Assembly (NCBI GenBank): GCA_963921305.4
Contig: CAWUEX030000002.1
Coordinates: forward strand, 62,001-126,000
DNA: 64,000 nucleotides
DNA from: CAWUEX02 sp963921305
GTDB taxonomy: Bacteria; Pseudomonadota; Alphaproteobacteria; Rhodospirillales; Rhodospirillaceae
Reading direction: 5' to 3'
The notes beneath the pieces are model-generated. The model ran no database searches, was not told the DNA's origin, and saw only the letters and a program-made list of their open reading frames with translations. The position numbers were made by a program, and so were the translations under genes. Within the stretch, counting starts at the first letter, position 1; every line of letters begins with the position of its first letter. Below are positions 28,604 to 34,409 of the stretch, piece by piece.

Positions 28604-29128
28604 GTGGCAACTAATCCGGATTCTGAGCTGAGACAAATACTCGACAAATTGTGGCGAAACAAAAATAAAGATACCGTCGCAAGTGAGCTAATCAATATTG
28701 CTAGCGATGACGCGCTGTTGATATTAGCCGCCTTTGATTTTGTTGTTGAAGCAGGCGTCTCTGCTACGAAAATTGATGCTAAATGCTCGCCTAAGAAAGT
28801 TACTCTGCAATACAGCTCACCTATTAATGGTATGGCCGAAATATCTATATACGCTGAAGATGGGCTCCACCTATGGCGCAAACCATTGACCAGATTGCCG
28901 CCGCTTCACCTAAAATCGCAAATAGATTTGGGCACATCAGAAGACCTGAACCTCGAACAGCTGTTTCAATTGACACAATACGCAAGGGACTACGCAGACA
29001 GTGTGATTATGTTGCCAGGGGAACAGCGAAAAAGAAGAATAGAAATTCTACAAAAAGATTTCAAATTTCCGATAAATCAGATTCAGAATGCGCTGGTCCA
29101 TGCGCATCCCTTTACAAACTTACTATAG
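28604..29128 (+). CDS. Island protein of unknown function (174 aa)
   Basis: This encodes 174 residues from a GTG with a perfect AGGAGG 7 nt upstream, which settles the start. The N-terminal third is helical (D-S-E-L-R-Q-I-L-D-K-L-W), the centre looks like beta strands (S-P-K-K-V-T-L-Q-Y-S-S), and the C-terminal part is helical with R-K-R-R. It is soluble, without signal or membrane segments. No family is recognised. It ends 12 nt before the nucleotide kinase gene, so the two are surely co-transcribed and it probably works with the kinase, membrane protein and radical SAM enzyme. Confidence 0.75.
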   Translation: MATNPDSELRQILDKLWRNKNKDTVASELINIASDDALLILAAFDFVVEAGVSATKIDAKCSPKKVTLQYSSPINGMAEISIYAEDGLHLWRKPLTRLPPLHLKSQIDLGTSEDLNLEQLFQLTQYARDYADSVIMLPGEQRKRRIEILQKDFKFPINQIQNALVHAHPFTNLL

Positions 29129-29140
29129 AATACAAACCAA

Positions 29141-29803
29141 ATGATTTTCGCTTTTGAGGGAATAGACGGTTCGGGCAAAGCGACCGCACTTGAACTTGTC
29201 TCACAAGAACTTCGCGCTCAAGGAATAGAACACCTGAAGCTGAGCTTTCCACGTTACGACGATACGCTCAGCGGTTCACTGATAGGCAAATACCTCAATA
29301 GTGCCTCGTTACAACTATCACCCTATTTTGTTGCGAGTGCTTTCGCAATGGACAGGCATGAAAGCAGAAATTTGCTTATTGCTGACGTCCCGGTAGTTCT
29401 CTGTGATCGATACATCGCCTCAAACATTGCGTTCCAGGCGGCACGCTTCTCCTCTGAGCGTGAAATTGATGAGTACATCGCATGGATTATCGATCTGGAA
29501 GTGGGCCGTTTAGAAGCACCCATACCAACTATGAACATTTATTTTGATATCGAACTCGAAGTTGCTGAAGAGTTAATAAAGCGCAAATCGAAAAGATCAT
29601 ACACGGACCAGGAGTTCGATAAATTTGAACGCGACCGAGAATTTCAACGCAATGTCAAAGCTGTTTATGAAAAGCTAATTAACGAGAACACTTGGTCTCA
29701 TTGGCGCAAGATCTCCGTTTCTGCCGATAGAAAATTGCGGCCCCCAAAAGAAATTGCAGCGGAAATAACTAACCTAATCATTGAGCAGATAAGCTATGCC
29801 TGA
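29141..29803 (+). CDS. Thymidylate kinase-like nucleotide kinase
   Basis: This encodes 220 residues of the dTMP kinase fold, which transfers a phosphate from ATP to a nucleoside monophosphate. The P-loop is F-E-G-I-D-G-S-G-K-A-T (5-15), the DRY-type motif C-D-R-Y-I-A-S-N is at 88-95, and a LID-like R-K-S-K-R-S-Y-T stretch follows. Ala14 replaces the usual Ser/Thr after the P-loop Lys; Thr15 follows. The housekeeping tmk is normally elsewhere, so this is an accessory copy. Nucleotide kinases of this fold are known neighbours of viperin genes (CMPK2 in vertebrates, related kinases in some prokaryotes), where they feed nucleotide substrate. The substrate here is not shown by sequence. Its end overlaps the next gene by 8 nt. 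Confidence 0.85.
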   Translation: MIFAFEGIDGSGKATALELVSQELRAQGIEHLKLSFPRYDDTLSGSLIGKYLNSASLQLSPYFVASAFAMDRHESRNLLIADVPVVLCDRYIASNIAFQAARFSSEREIDEYIAWIIDLEVGRLEAPIPTMNIYFDIELEVAEELIKRKSKRSYTDQEFDKFERDREFQRNVKAVYEKLINENTWSHWRKISVSADRKLRPPKEIAAEITNLIIEQISYA

Positions 29804-30911
29804 GAGTTTGTCTTCTGGAGAACGAGAGTTAATCAGTGAGCTCCAAAAGACATCGCTCTCTTATGAAGCGGCCATTGCTATAACAGTTTTGGTTGCCAGA
29901 GAATATTCCAGACCAAAATCAGACCTGATTGCTACTCTCCGGTTCTACCCCGGCCTGGAGACGAAAGCAAACGCAGCAAATGCGGTAGACGAACTACTGG
30001 AAAAGAACTTTCTCGTCACCGAAAATTATCAAGGCCGAGAGATAACTGGCATTACCAGTGATGTGAGAGCCAAGCTAAAGGAGCTGCTGCAAAAAGGCGA
30101 CGGGTTCGAAGAAGAATTACTAAAGCTGCGGCGTAATAACGACAGCTATGTAAAAGTCGTCGGACCTTTGCGCGATTCAATCTCATATTCTTCTTATGAG
30201 GACCTTCTCCGAACAGCGCGCGACCGCATCCTAATGCCGTGCGTGATGACTGACCCCGAAGGCCTCCAAAGCGTCGAAATATTAACGAAGAGGGCTGGGC
30301 AAAACGTAAAAGTTCAAATCCTTGCTGCAACCCCAAAACTCGCCTCAAAGCTTAGGGGCGCAAGCCAAGAGGCTATCTCCAAGGAAGTCGCAAAAAAGTG
30401 GTCAGATATCGCAAAGAAACACCCAAACATTGAGTTTCGCATCACTGGAAATACTGAGGATCTATTGTTCGCCACATCGATTTTAATTGACGATGATGTG
30501 TTGCGCCTAATCCTTCACGATCCATTCCACGAGCGTAGCAAAGAAGGGGTTGTTATCCAATTCAACTCAAAAGGTGCAAATAGACTGAACGCGATTGCTG
30601 ACTTTGAACTACGCTTTACCAGGGCGTGGAAAAGGTCACGAGAACCTGGCGCACTCGGGTGGCTCAAATGGTTCATTTTGGATTTAGTACCTTTTTCGCT
30701 GGCCGCTCTTTTCTTTGGCCTTTCAATCCTCGCGTACTCGTTACCCGAGAACATCGTCTGGCTCTACACGAAGCCAGTTAAGGAATTTGCACAAACGTCA
30801 CTACCATCAATAGCAACAACATCTTTTATTTTTGGTTTCTTCCAAGTTCTTAACCGTTTCAAAATAGGTCGCTGGCTTAAAGAAAATGTGATTAGGCGCC
30901 ACGATGACTAG
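29796..30911 (+). CDS. Winged-helix/PLD-like protein with C-terminal membrane anchor
   Basis: This encodes 371 residues. About residues 12-85 look like a TrmB/MarR-type winged helix (T-K-A-N-A-A-N-A-V-D-E-L-L-E-K-N-F-L as recognition region). About 125-285 resemble the PLD-like sensor domain of TrmB regulators (S-I-L-I-D-D-D-V-L-R-L-I-L, later F-T-R-A-W), without H-x-K catalytic motifs. Two hydrophobic segments near 293-316 and 335-355 then anchor it to the membrane, leaving a short basic tail. A DNA-binding-like head on a membrane anchor is unusual; it may be a sensor or a membrane effector. It overlaps the kinase gene and the radical SAM gene by 8 nt each. Domain calls are moderate; the membrane part is clear. 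Confidence 0.6.
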   Translation: MPESLSSGERELISELQKTSLSYEAAIAITVLVAREYSRPKSDLIATLRFYPGLETKANAANAVDELLEKNFLVTENYQGREITGITSDVRAKLKELLQKGDGFEEELLKLRRNNDSYVKVVGPLRDSISYSSYEDLLRTARDRILMPCVMTDPEGLQSVEILTKRAGQNVKVQILAATPKLASKLRGASQEAISKEVAKKWSDIAKKHPNIEFRITGNTEDLLFATSILIDDDVLRLILHDPFHERSKEGVVIQFNSKGANRLNAIADFELRFTRAWKRSREPGALGWLKWFILDLVPFSLAALFFGLSILAYSLPENIVWLYTKPVKEFAQTSLPSIATTSFIFGFFQVLNRFKIGRWLKENVIRRHDD

Positions 30912-31734
30912 ATTTATCAAGGCTCACTGGGAATGTTGGCAAGATTGCAATCTACATTGTGCGTTTTGTTACAGAATGAAAGGAGAGCCATTAGAGACGG
31001 CCGATGCCATTCAGATGCTGTCTCAAATTCAATCTGTCGGCTTCCGGGACATCGCTTTTGTGGGGGGCGACCCTTCTCTACGGACCGATATTGGTGAGCT
31101 AATTACCGAAGCTAAAAGGCTAGGTTTCAATGTCGAAGTCCAAACAAATGCCCATTTATTTGATCGTGCATTTAAAAATTCATTCTCTGACATAAGTTTG
31201 TTCGGCTTTTCTCTCGACGGACCAACCCCACAAATCCATGACACGATCAGGGGCACCAAAGACAACTACAGGCGTGTAATTGATGCGATTGAAGATTGTG
31301 AGGCGTCACAAAAATCCTATGTAGTACGAACAGTGATTAATCGAATGAATTGTGAGCAAGCATCGGACATCGTAGAAATTCTGAACACCAAGAAGTATAT
31401 TAAGAAATGGTCGCTTCTGGAGTTTAGTCCTATTGGAGAAGGCTTCACCAACAGGGAACGGTTTGCGATTGATAACGAACTATTCAAAAGTGTCGCGACG
31501 CGCATTAAGGACGAATGCGACATAGCTGTAGATGTTTATGAGAACTCTAAGAAGGGTGGCACGTATTGTTTGATTAAGCCGAATGGCGACGTGTATGGAA
31601 CCACTGATGGGTTCGAAGGTGTGGAATTTCCGTCTGTGGGAAACGTGATAACCGATGGAATTGAGGCGTGTTTGGAGAATTTAAATTTCTCTGAGACAAA
31701 TCATATAGATCGCTACGACACGATGTTCTCTTAA
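30904..31734 (+). CDS. Radical SAM protein, viperin-like
   Basis: This encodes 276 residues. The C-x3-C-x2-C cluster at Cys15, Cys19 and Cys22 binds the 4Fe-4S cluster that cleaves S-adenosylmethionine, and G-G-D-P (54-57) is the SAM-binding motif in a GGEP-like variant. Residues 141-200 (V-R-T-V-I-N-R-M-N, K-K-W, F-A-I-D-N-E-L-F) align well by eye with the viperin segment that includes V-I-N-R-F-N and K-W. The end (I-K-P-N-G-D-V-Y-G-T, then S-V-G-N-V-I-T-D-G-I-E-A) also resembles a SPASM/twitch domain that has lost its Cys. Viperins make chain-terminating ddh-nucleotides against phages. Radical SAM is certain; viperin activity is a hypothesis, supported by the adjacent nucleotide kinase. The alternative is a peptide- or other small-molecule-modifying enzyme. 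Confidence 0.8.
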   Translation: MTRFIKAHWECWQDCNLHCAFCYRMKGEPLETADAIQMLSQIQSVGFRDIAFVGGDPSLRTDIGELITEAKRLGFNVEVQTNAHLFDRAFKNSFSDISLFGFSLDGPTPQIHDTIRGTKDNYRRVIDAIEDCEASQKSYVVRTVINRMNCEQASDIVEILNTKKYIKKWSLLEFSPIGEGFTNRERFAIDNELFKSVATRIKDECDIAVDVYENSKKGGTYCLIKPNGDVYGTTDGFEGVEFPSVGNVITDGIEACLENLNFSETNHIDRYDTMFS

Positions 31735-31737
31735 GCG

Positions 31738-31962
31738 TCAGGACACGCGGTCGAGGATTTCCACCGCGGCCCGCTCACCGGACTCCATGGCAGATTCCAT
31801 ACCAATCTCCAGCCGCCGGGTATGTTCTCCGGCAAAGTGAATGCGGTGGTGCGGCTTGATCATGTCATGGGCAAAGCGCGTCACTTGGCCGGGGAAAAAC
31901 GAGTGGCGGAACCCACCCACCAGGGGATCATCGGACCAGGAGTGAACGGCGACGACGTCCAT
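31738..31962 (-). pseudogene. Flavin amine oxidase 3' fragment, right copy
   Basis: This is the right-hand 221-bp repeat (31736-31956), again encoding the C-terminal end of an FAD amine oxidase on the minus strand, here with a possible ATG at 31962 created at the junction. It has the same H-F-A-G-E-H-T FAD motif and the same TGA stop. Eight base differences from the left copy, most of them third-position or conservative, show that the duplication is not an assembly artefact and not very recent. The 5' part of the gene is absent. Confidence 0.8.
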
Positions 31963-31978
31963 GCGGCCTTTGAGAGAT

Positions 31979-32110
31979 GGGCGCTATACACCCTCGCGCG
32001 CTGCGGCCCCGGGCCGCGCCAGCGCAGCACGGACGGAGTGTAGCTCAGCCTGGTAGAGCACTGTCTTCGGGAGGCAGGGGCCGGTGGTTCGAATCCACTC
32101 ACTCCGACCA
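31979..32110 (+). repeat. 132-bp direct repeat holding tRNA-Pro, copy 2
   Basis: This is the second copy of the segment at 27611-27742, with four differences before the tRNA. Similarity stops exactly after the encoded CCA, where the second insertion begins. It starts 22 bases after the right amine-oxidase repeat. Confidence 0.9.
32034..32110 (+). tRNA. tRNA-Pro (anticodon CGG), copy 2
   Basis: This is identical over all 77 bases to the copy at 27666, with a full cloverleaf and encoded CCA. The -10 box TATACA (31985-31990) is kept but the -35 place is poor, so it may be weakly expressed. Its 3' 44 bases match the remnant at 33843, which makes it the left attachment end of the element 32111-33886. 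Confidence 0.96.
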
Positions 32111-32187
32111 GTTTTCAGCCGTTTTTAGCCAACAGGGGAAACGTTGCCCTGTGGATACATCGCGGGCAAACCAACATATCGGTGACA

Positions 32188-32916
32188 TCAAGAGCCGAAC
32201 AGCGGCCCGTCAGATCCGGTGCGGCGCTCCTCCTGCTCTCGTTCGCTTAGCACATCTTGCCACGTCGAATAAGCGCTTCGGACCATCGCGTCGAGTTCAG
32301 CAAAACTGAACAATTCGACGTCATCGTCGAAGTGGAGAATGGGATCGCGTGAACCCTCTTTCGAGTTCTCGAATTGTACTATCAAGAATCTTACATCGGC
32401 ATAGTCAGGGTCAGCGGCACGAATACGCTCATGCATGACCGAGAACGCGAACCTCCGGCCCACCTCAGTAAGCTTCTTTGTACGGCGAGGATCAAAAAAG
32501 GCCACTACTGGGCCATTATCGATACTTAGAACCAACTGAGACCAGTATGTAACCTTTGCCGACATACCCAACGCCAATGGCAAAAATTCTTGGCGACGTC
32601 CCACCAATTCTTTAGTTGACGCGTAGTTGTAAAGCCCTTCCGCAACCGCAAGGTTCGCCTTCTCCTCGCTTTCCGAGCGCTTACAGAGTCGCTCAACGCT
32701 CCTCTTTACGGTCTCCCAAGGTGTGCGAGGAAGTTCCACCAACTCCCCAGCTTGAACGTTCAGAATATCCAATATGTTTTGGCGAAACGGCCTGTATGAG
32801 TGGGGCGGTATACTGAGCTTCATGCTCTCCAGAGCCCTCCGCATTTGAAGGGATGGCATCGGCGCAATACGCGCCAAATCTGATTCAGGTAAACGGCGTA
32901 ACTTCGGTTGGCTCAT
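32188..32916 (-). CDS. Probable toxin partner of Panacea antitoxin
   Basis: This encodes 242 residues of a soluble protein with no recognised fold. The centre holds a run that looks like a beta-rich core (V-T-Y-W-S-Q-L-V-L-S-I-D, V-V-A-F-F-D-P-R-R-T-K-K) and the C-terminal part is acidic and then helical. It overlaps the end of the Panacea-domain gene by 32 nt and is translated after it, which is the usual order of antitoxin then toxin in such pairs. Toxin role is inferred from this context only; it could also be an accessory protein. Confidence 0.55.
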   Translation of the reverse strand: MSQPKLRRLPESDLARIAPMPSLQMRRALESMKLSIPPHSYRPFRQNILDILNVQAGELVELPRTPWETVKRSVERLCKRSESEEKANLAVAEGLYNYASTKELVGRRQEFLPLALGMSAKVTYWSQLVLSIDNGPVVAFFDPRRTKKLTEVGRRFAFSVMHERIRAADPDYADVRFLIVQFENSKEGSRDPILHFDDDVELFSFAELDAMVRSAYSTWQDVLSEREQEERRTGSDGPLFGS

Positions 32917-33466
32917 TCGTTAGATGCTCCGATTTGATGCTGACTTTATGATATTTGAACCGTTCTAAAATAACCTCATCCGGTATGCGCAACCCAAAGG
33001 CGGTTGATGTTCTTGCTTTGTTTACAACATACCACCATGGACCATTGTTTGCATGGGATATTGCCCTCAAATGTCCTGCGCCCATATCTCCATACATTGA
33101 AACGACGCGTCGAACGCTCTCTACTGCCGTTGGATCTGTCACCTCTGGCAATTCCACGCTCTGGCCACTAACAGGATCATGCCCTTTTCCGCGGAAAGTT
33201 ATCTGACTAGCTCCCGCTGTCTTGAAAGATGAATAGGCTGCAGGGTGGACAGGGCCGTGCTCCCATGCTTCGAAGTATCCAGAAATTAGCGGCTTTCCGG
33301 TCCTTGATAGGTAAATCCCATGCGAAAAGTAGAGAAGCTTTTGCAGCGCCAAGTGCGTAATCGGCTTGTTCTGCTCGTCAGCAACATCGAGGATTAAGTT
33401 ACAAGCGCTCCTCGGATCTGCGGCTGACATCGGTAACACTTCGGATGGGGAAACGTCCTGGGTCAT
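32885..33466 (-). CDS. Panacea (DUF4065, SocA-like) antitoxin
   Basis: This encodes 193 residues from the ATG at 33466; a GTG at 33505 would add 13 codons and an ATG at 33430 would remove 12, and none has a good ribosome binding site. The motifs L-Q-K-L-L-Y-F-S-H-G, the G-Y-F-E-A-W-E-H-G-P-V-H-P stretch and the later helical part are those of the Panacea domain, found in SocA and in many antitoxins that neutralise very different toxins. SocA itself acts as a proteolytic adaptor. It probably neutralises the product of the overlapping downstream gene. Confidence 0.8.
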   Translation of the reverse strand: MTQDVSPSEVLPMSAADPRSACNLILDVADEQNKPITHLALQKLLYFSHGIYLSRTGKPLISGYFEAWEHGPVHPAAYSSFKTAGASQITFRGKGHDPVSGQSVELPEVTDPTAVESVRRVVSMYGDMGAGHLRAISHANNGPWWYVVNKARTSTAFGLRIPDEVILERFKYHKVSIKSEHLTNEPTEVTPFT

Positions 33467-33842
33467 AGTGACAACAATCCACTTTTCAGGTAATCTTCTG
33501 ATCACCTGGTGTTGCCGTCATAACACTATGGATGACCGGGACTGGTACTCCCGCTCATCAAACTACATTGTAGCATTTTGGGGCGCTCGTTTCATTAGGC
33601 AATCACGGCCTCGCCCCAGTTATCCACAAGAAAAATCAGCATCAACTTGTCGCCCGCCAGAGGGTGACAACCCATTGTCCAATCACCGCAGACTAGTTTG
33701 TGGTTCTATGGGTTAGCGCTCTGCATCTCCCGCGATCCCCTCGGTTATCCCCCTGCAACGCAGGTAAAAATATGCTGTCCAGGGTACTTTGGCGCGCCGA
33801 AAAGGCGCTGAAAACTGCCAACTCGCAGCTAACGTTCAAAAC
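33467..33842. other. Non-coding part of the small element
   Basis: About 375 bases lie between the antitoxin gene and the tRNA remnant. I see no convincing gene or RNA. The stretch is less GC-rich than the chromosome and would contain the toxin-antitoxin promoter. Confidence 0.4.
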
Positions 33843-33886
33843 TCGGGAGGCAGGGGCCGGTGGTTCGAATCCATTCACTCCGACCA
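33843..33886 (+). pseudogene. tRNA-Pro 3' remnant / attachment site
   Basis: The 44 bases from the anticodon loop to CCA match both intact tRNA-Pro copies except for one C-to-T change in the T stem (33874). Upstream sequence is unrelated to the tRNA, so no tRNA can form. The flank downstream resembles that after tRNA-Pro copy 1. It is best explained as the attR of an integration into tRNA-Pro. Confidence 0.8.
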
Positions 33887-33944
33887 CTTAAATCAATGGC
33901 GGTCCAGCGGGCGTGAAGCGGCAGCGTCCGCCCCCAAAAAACTC

Positions 33945-34058
33945 TTCCGGCGAAAAATCGAGGAACGAGCCCATGCACGCCACCGGTTTGTGCGGGGCCG
34001 GTCTGGATTCGGCAACGAATTCAGGGGCTTATATTCGAGTCAAACGAGCCCATGCACG
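33945..34058. repeat. 114-bp repeat, copy 2
   Basis: This matches 27802-27915 with one mismatch and includes the 18-bp repeat at 33964-33981 and, minus its last two bases, at 34043-34058. It sits at the same place relative to the tRNA remnant as copy 1 does to tRNA-Pro copy 1, so the locus downstream of the tRNA has been duplicated. The sequence after it goes straight into the glyoxylate operon. Confidence 0.85.
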
Positions 34059-34143
34059 GCTGTTCTTAACCGTGAACTGGTAAATATCAGGAGGCTGCGG
34101 TCCGGACAAATCCGCCGGACCGCCCTCCCCCAGATGCCGGCGA

Positions 34144-34365
34144 TCAGGAGCTGCGCGTGGCAACCACCGGCATCATCTGATCGCCCCAGGCCGCGCTGGC
34201 GTGGTAGCGGCACGAGCGTTTGATCTCGACGGTCAGGCCCATCTCGACCGCCGAGGCGACCGCCCGGTTGAGCTCTTCCAGTGCGGTGCTGATGTTGCTG
34301 AGCGCACCGTCGGCTTCGTTGCCGGTTGAGATGTCGCGGGATGGCTGCTTTCCAATGGCGTTCAT
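34144..34365 (-). CDS. Small protein of unknown function in glyoxylate operon
   Basis: This encodes 73 residues with AGGAG about 8 nt before the ATG. It is soluble, with a helical middle (N-I-S-T-A-L-E-E-L-N-R-A-V-A-S-A-V-E) and a C-terminal part with one Cys and two Trp/Tyr. I recognise no family. It lies 44 nt after isocitrate lyase on the same strand, so it is probably made under the same acetate or fatty-acid conditions. Confidence 0.65.
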   Translation of the reverse strand: MNAIGKQPSRDISTGNEADGALSNISTALEELNRAVASAVEMGLTVEIKRSCRYHASAAWGDQMMPVVATRSS

Positions 34366-34409
34366 GGTGATGACTCCTGTGTGGTGTTGGCCTGTGTAAG
34401 GGTTCGTGC

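Larger units (their letters stand above)
28030..31956. mobile_element. Genomic island bracketed by 221-bp direct repeats
   Basis: Two direct copies of a 221-bp segment (28030-28250 and 31736-31956, 8 mismatches) enclose 3.5 kb of clearly AT-richer DNA with five plus-strand genes and a different codon style from the GC-rich flanks. The last cargo gene stops at 31734, one base before the right repeat. Intact tRNA-Pro copies lie outside on both sides. No integrase or transposase gene is present, so the mechanism of entry is unknown; homologous exchange or a trans-acting recombinase are possible. Confidence 0.75.
32111..33886. mobile_element. Small element between tRNA-Pro and its 3' remnant
   Basis: A 1.8-kb segment lies between the 3' end of tRNA-Pro copy 2 (32067-32110) and a 44-bp copy of that end (33843-33886, one mismatch). 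This is the usual product of tyrosine-recombinase integration into a tRNA 3' end. It carries only a Panacea-type toxin-antitoxin pair and no integrase, so it is either a decayed island or one moved in trans. Confidence 0.65.

Noticed and set aside
33843..33886. Third functional tRNA-Pro
   Set aside because: Only the 3' half is present; the acceptor 5' strand, D arm and the 5' half of the anticodon stem are missing.
32111..33886. Complete integrative element with integrase
   Set aside because: No tyrosine or serine recombinase gene is encoded; only the toxin-antitoxin-like pair is present.
27743..34058. CRISPR array from the 18-bp repeats
   Set aside because: Only four copies in two pairs, with no regular spacers and no cas genes.
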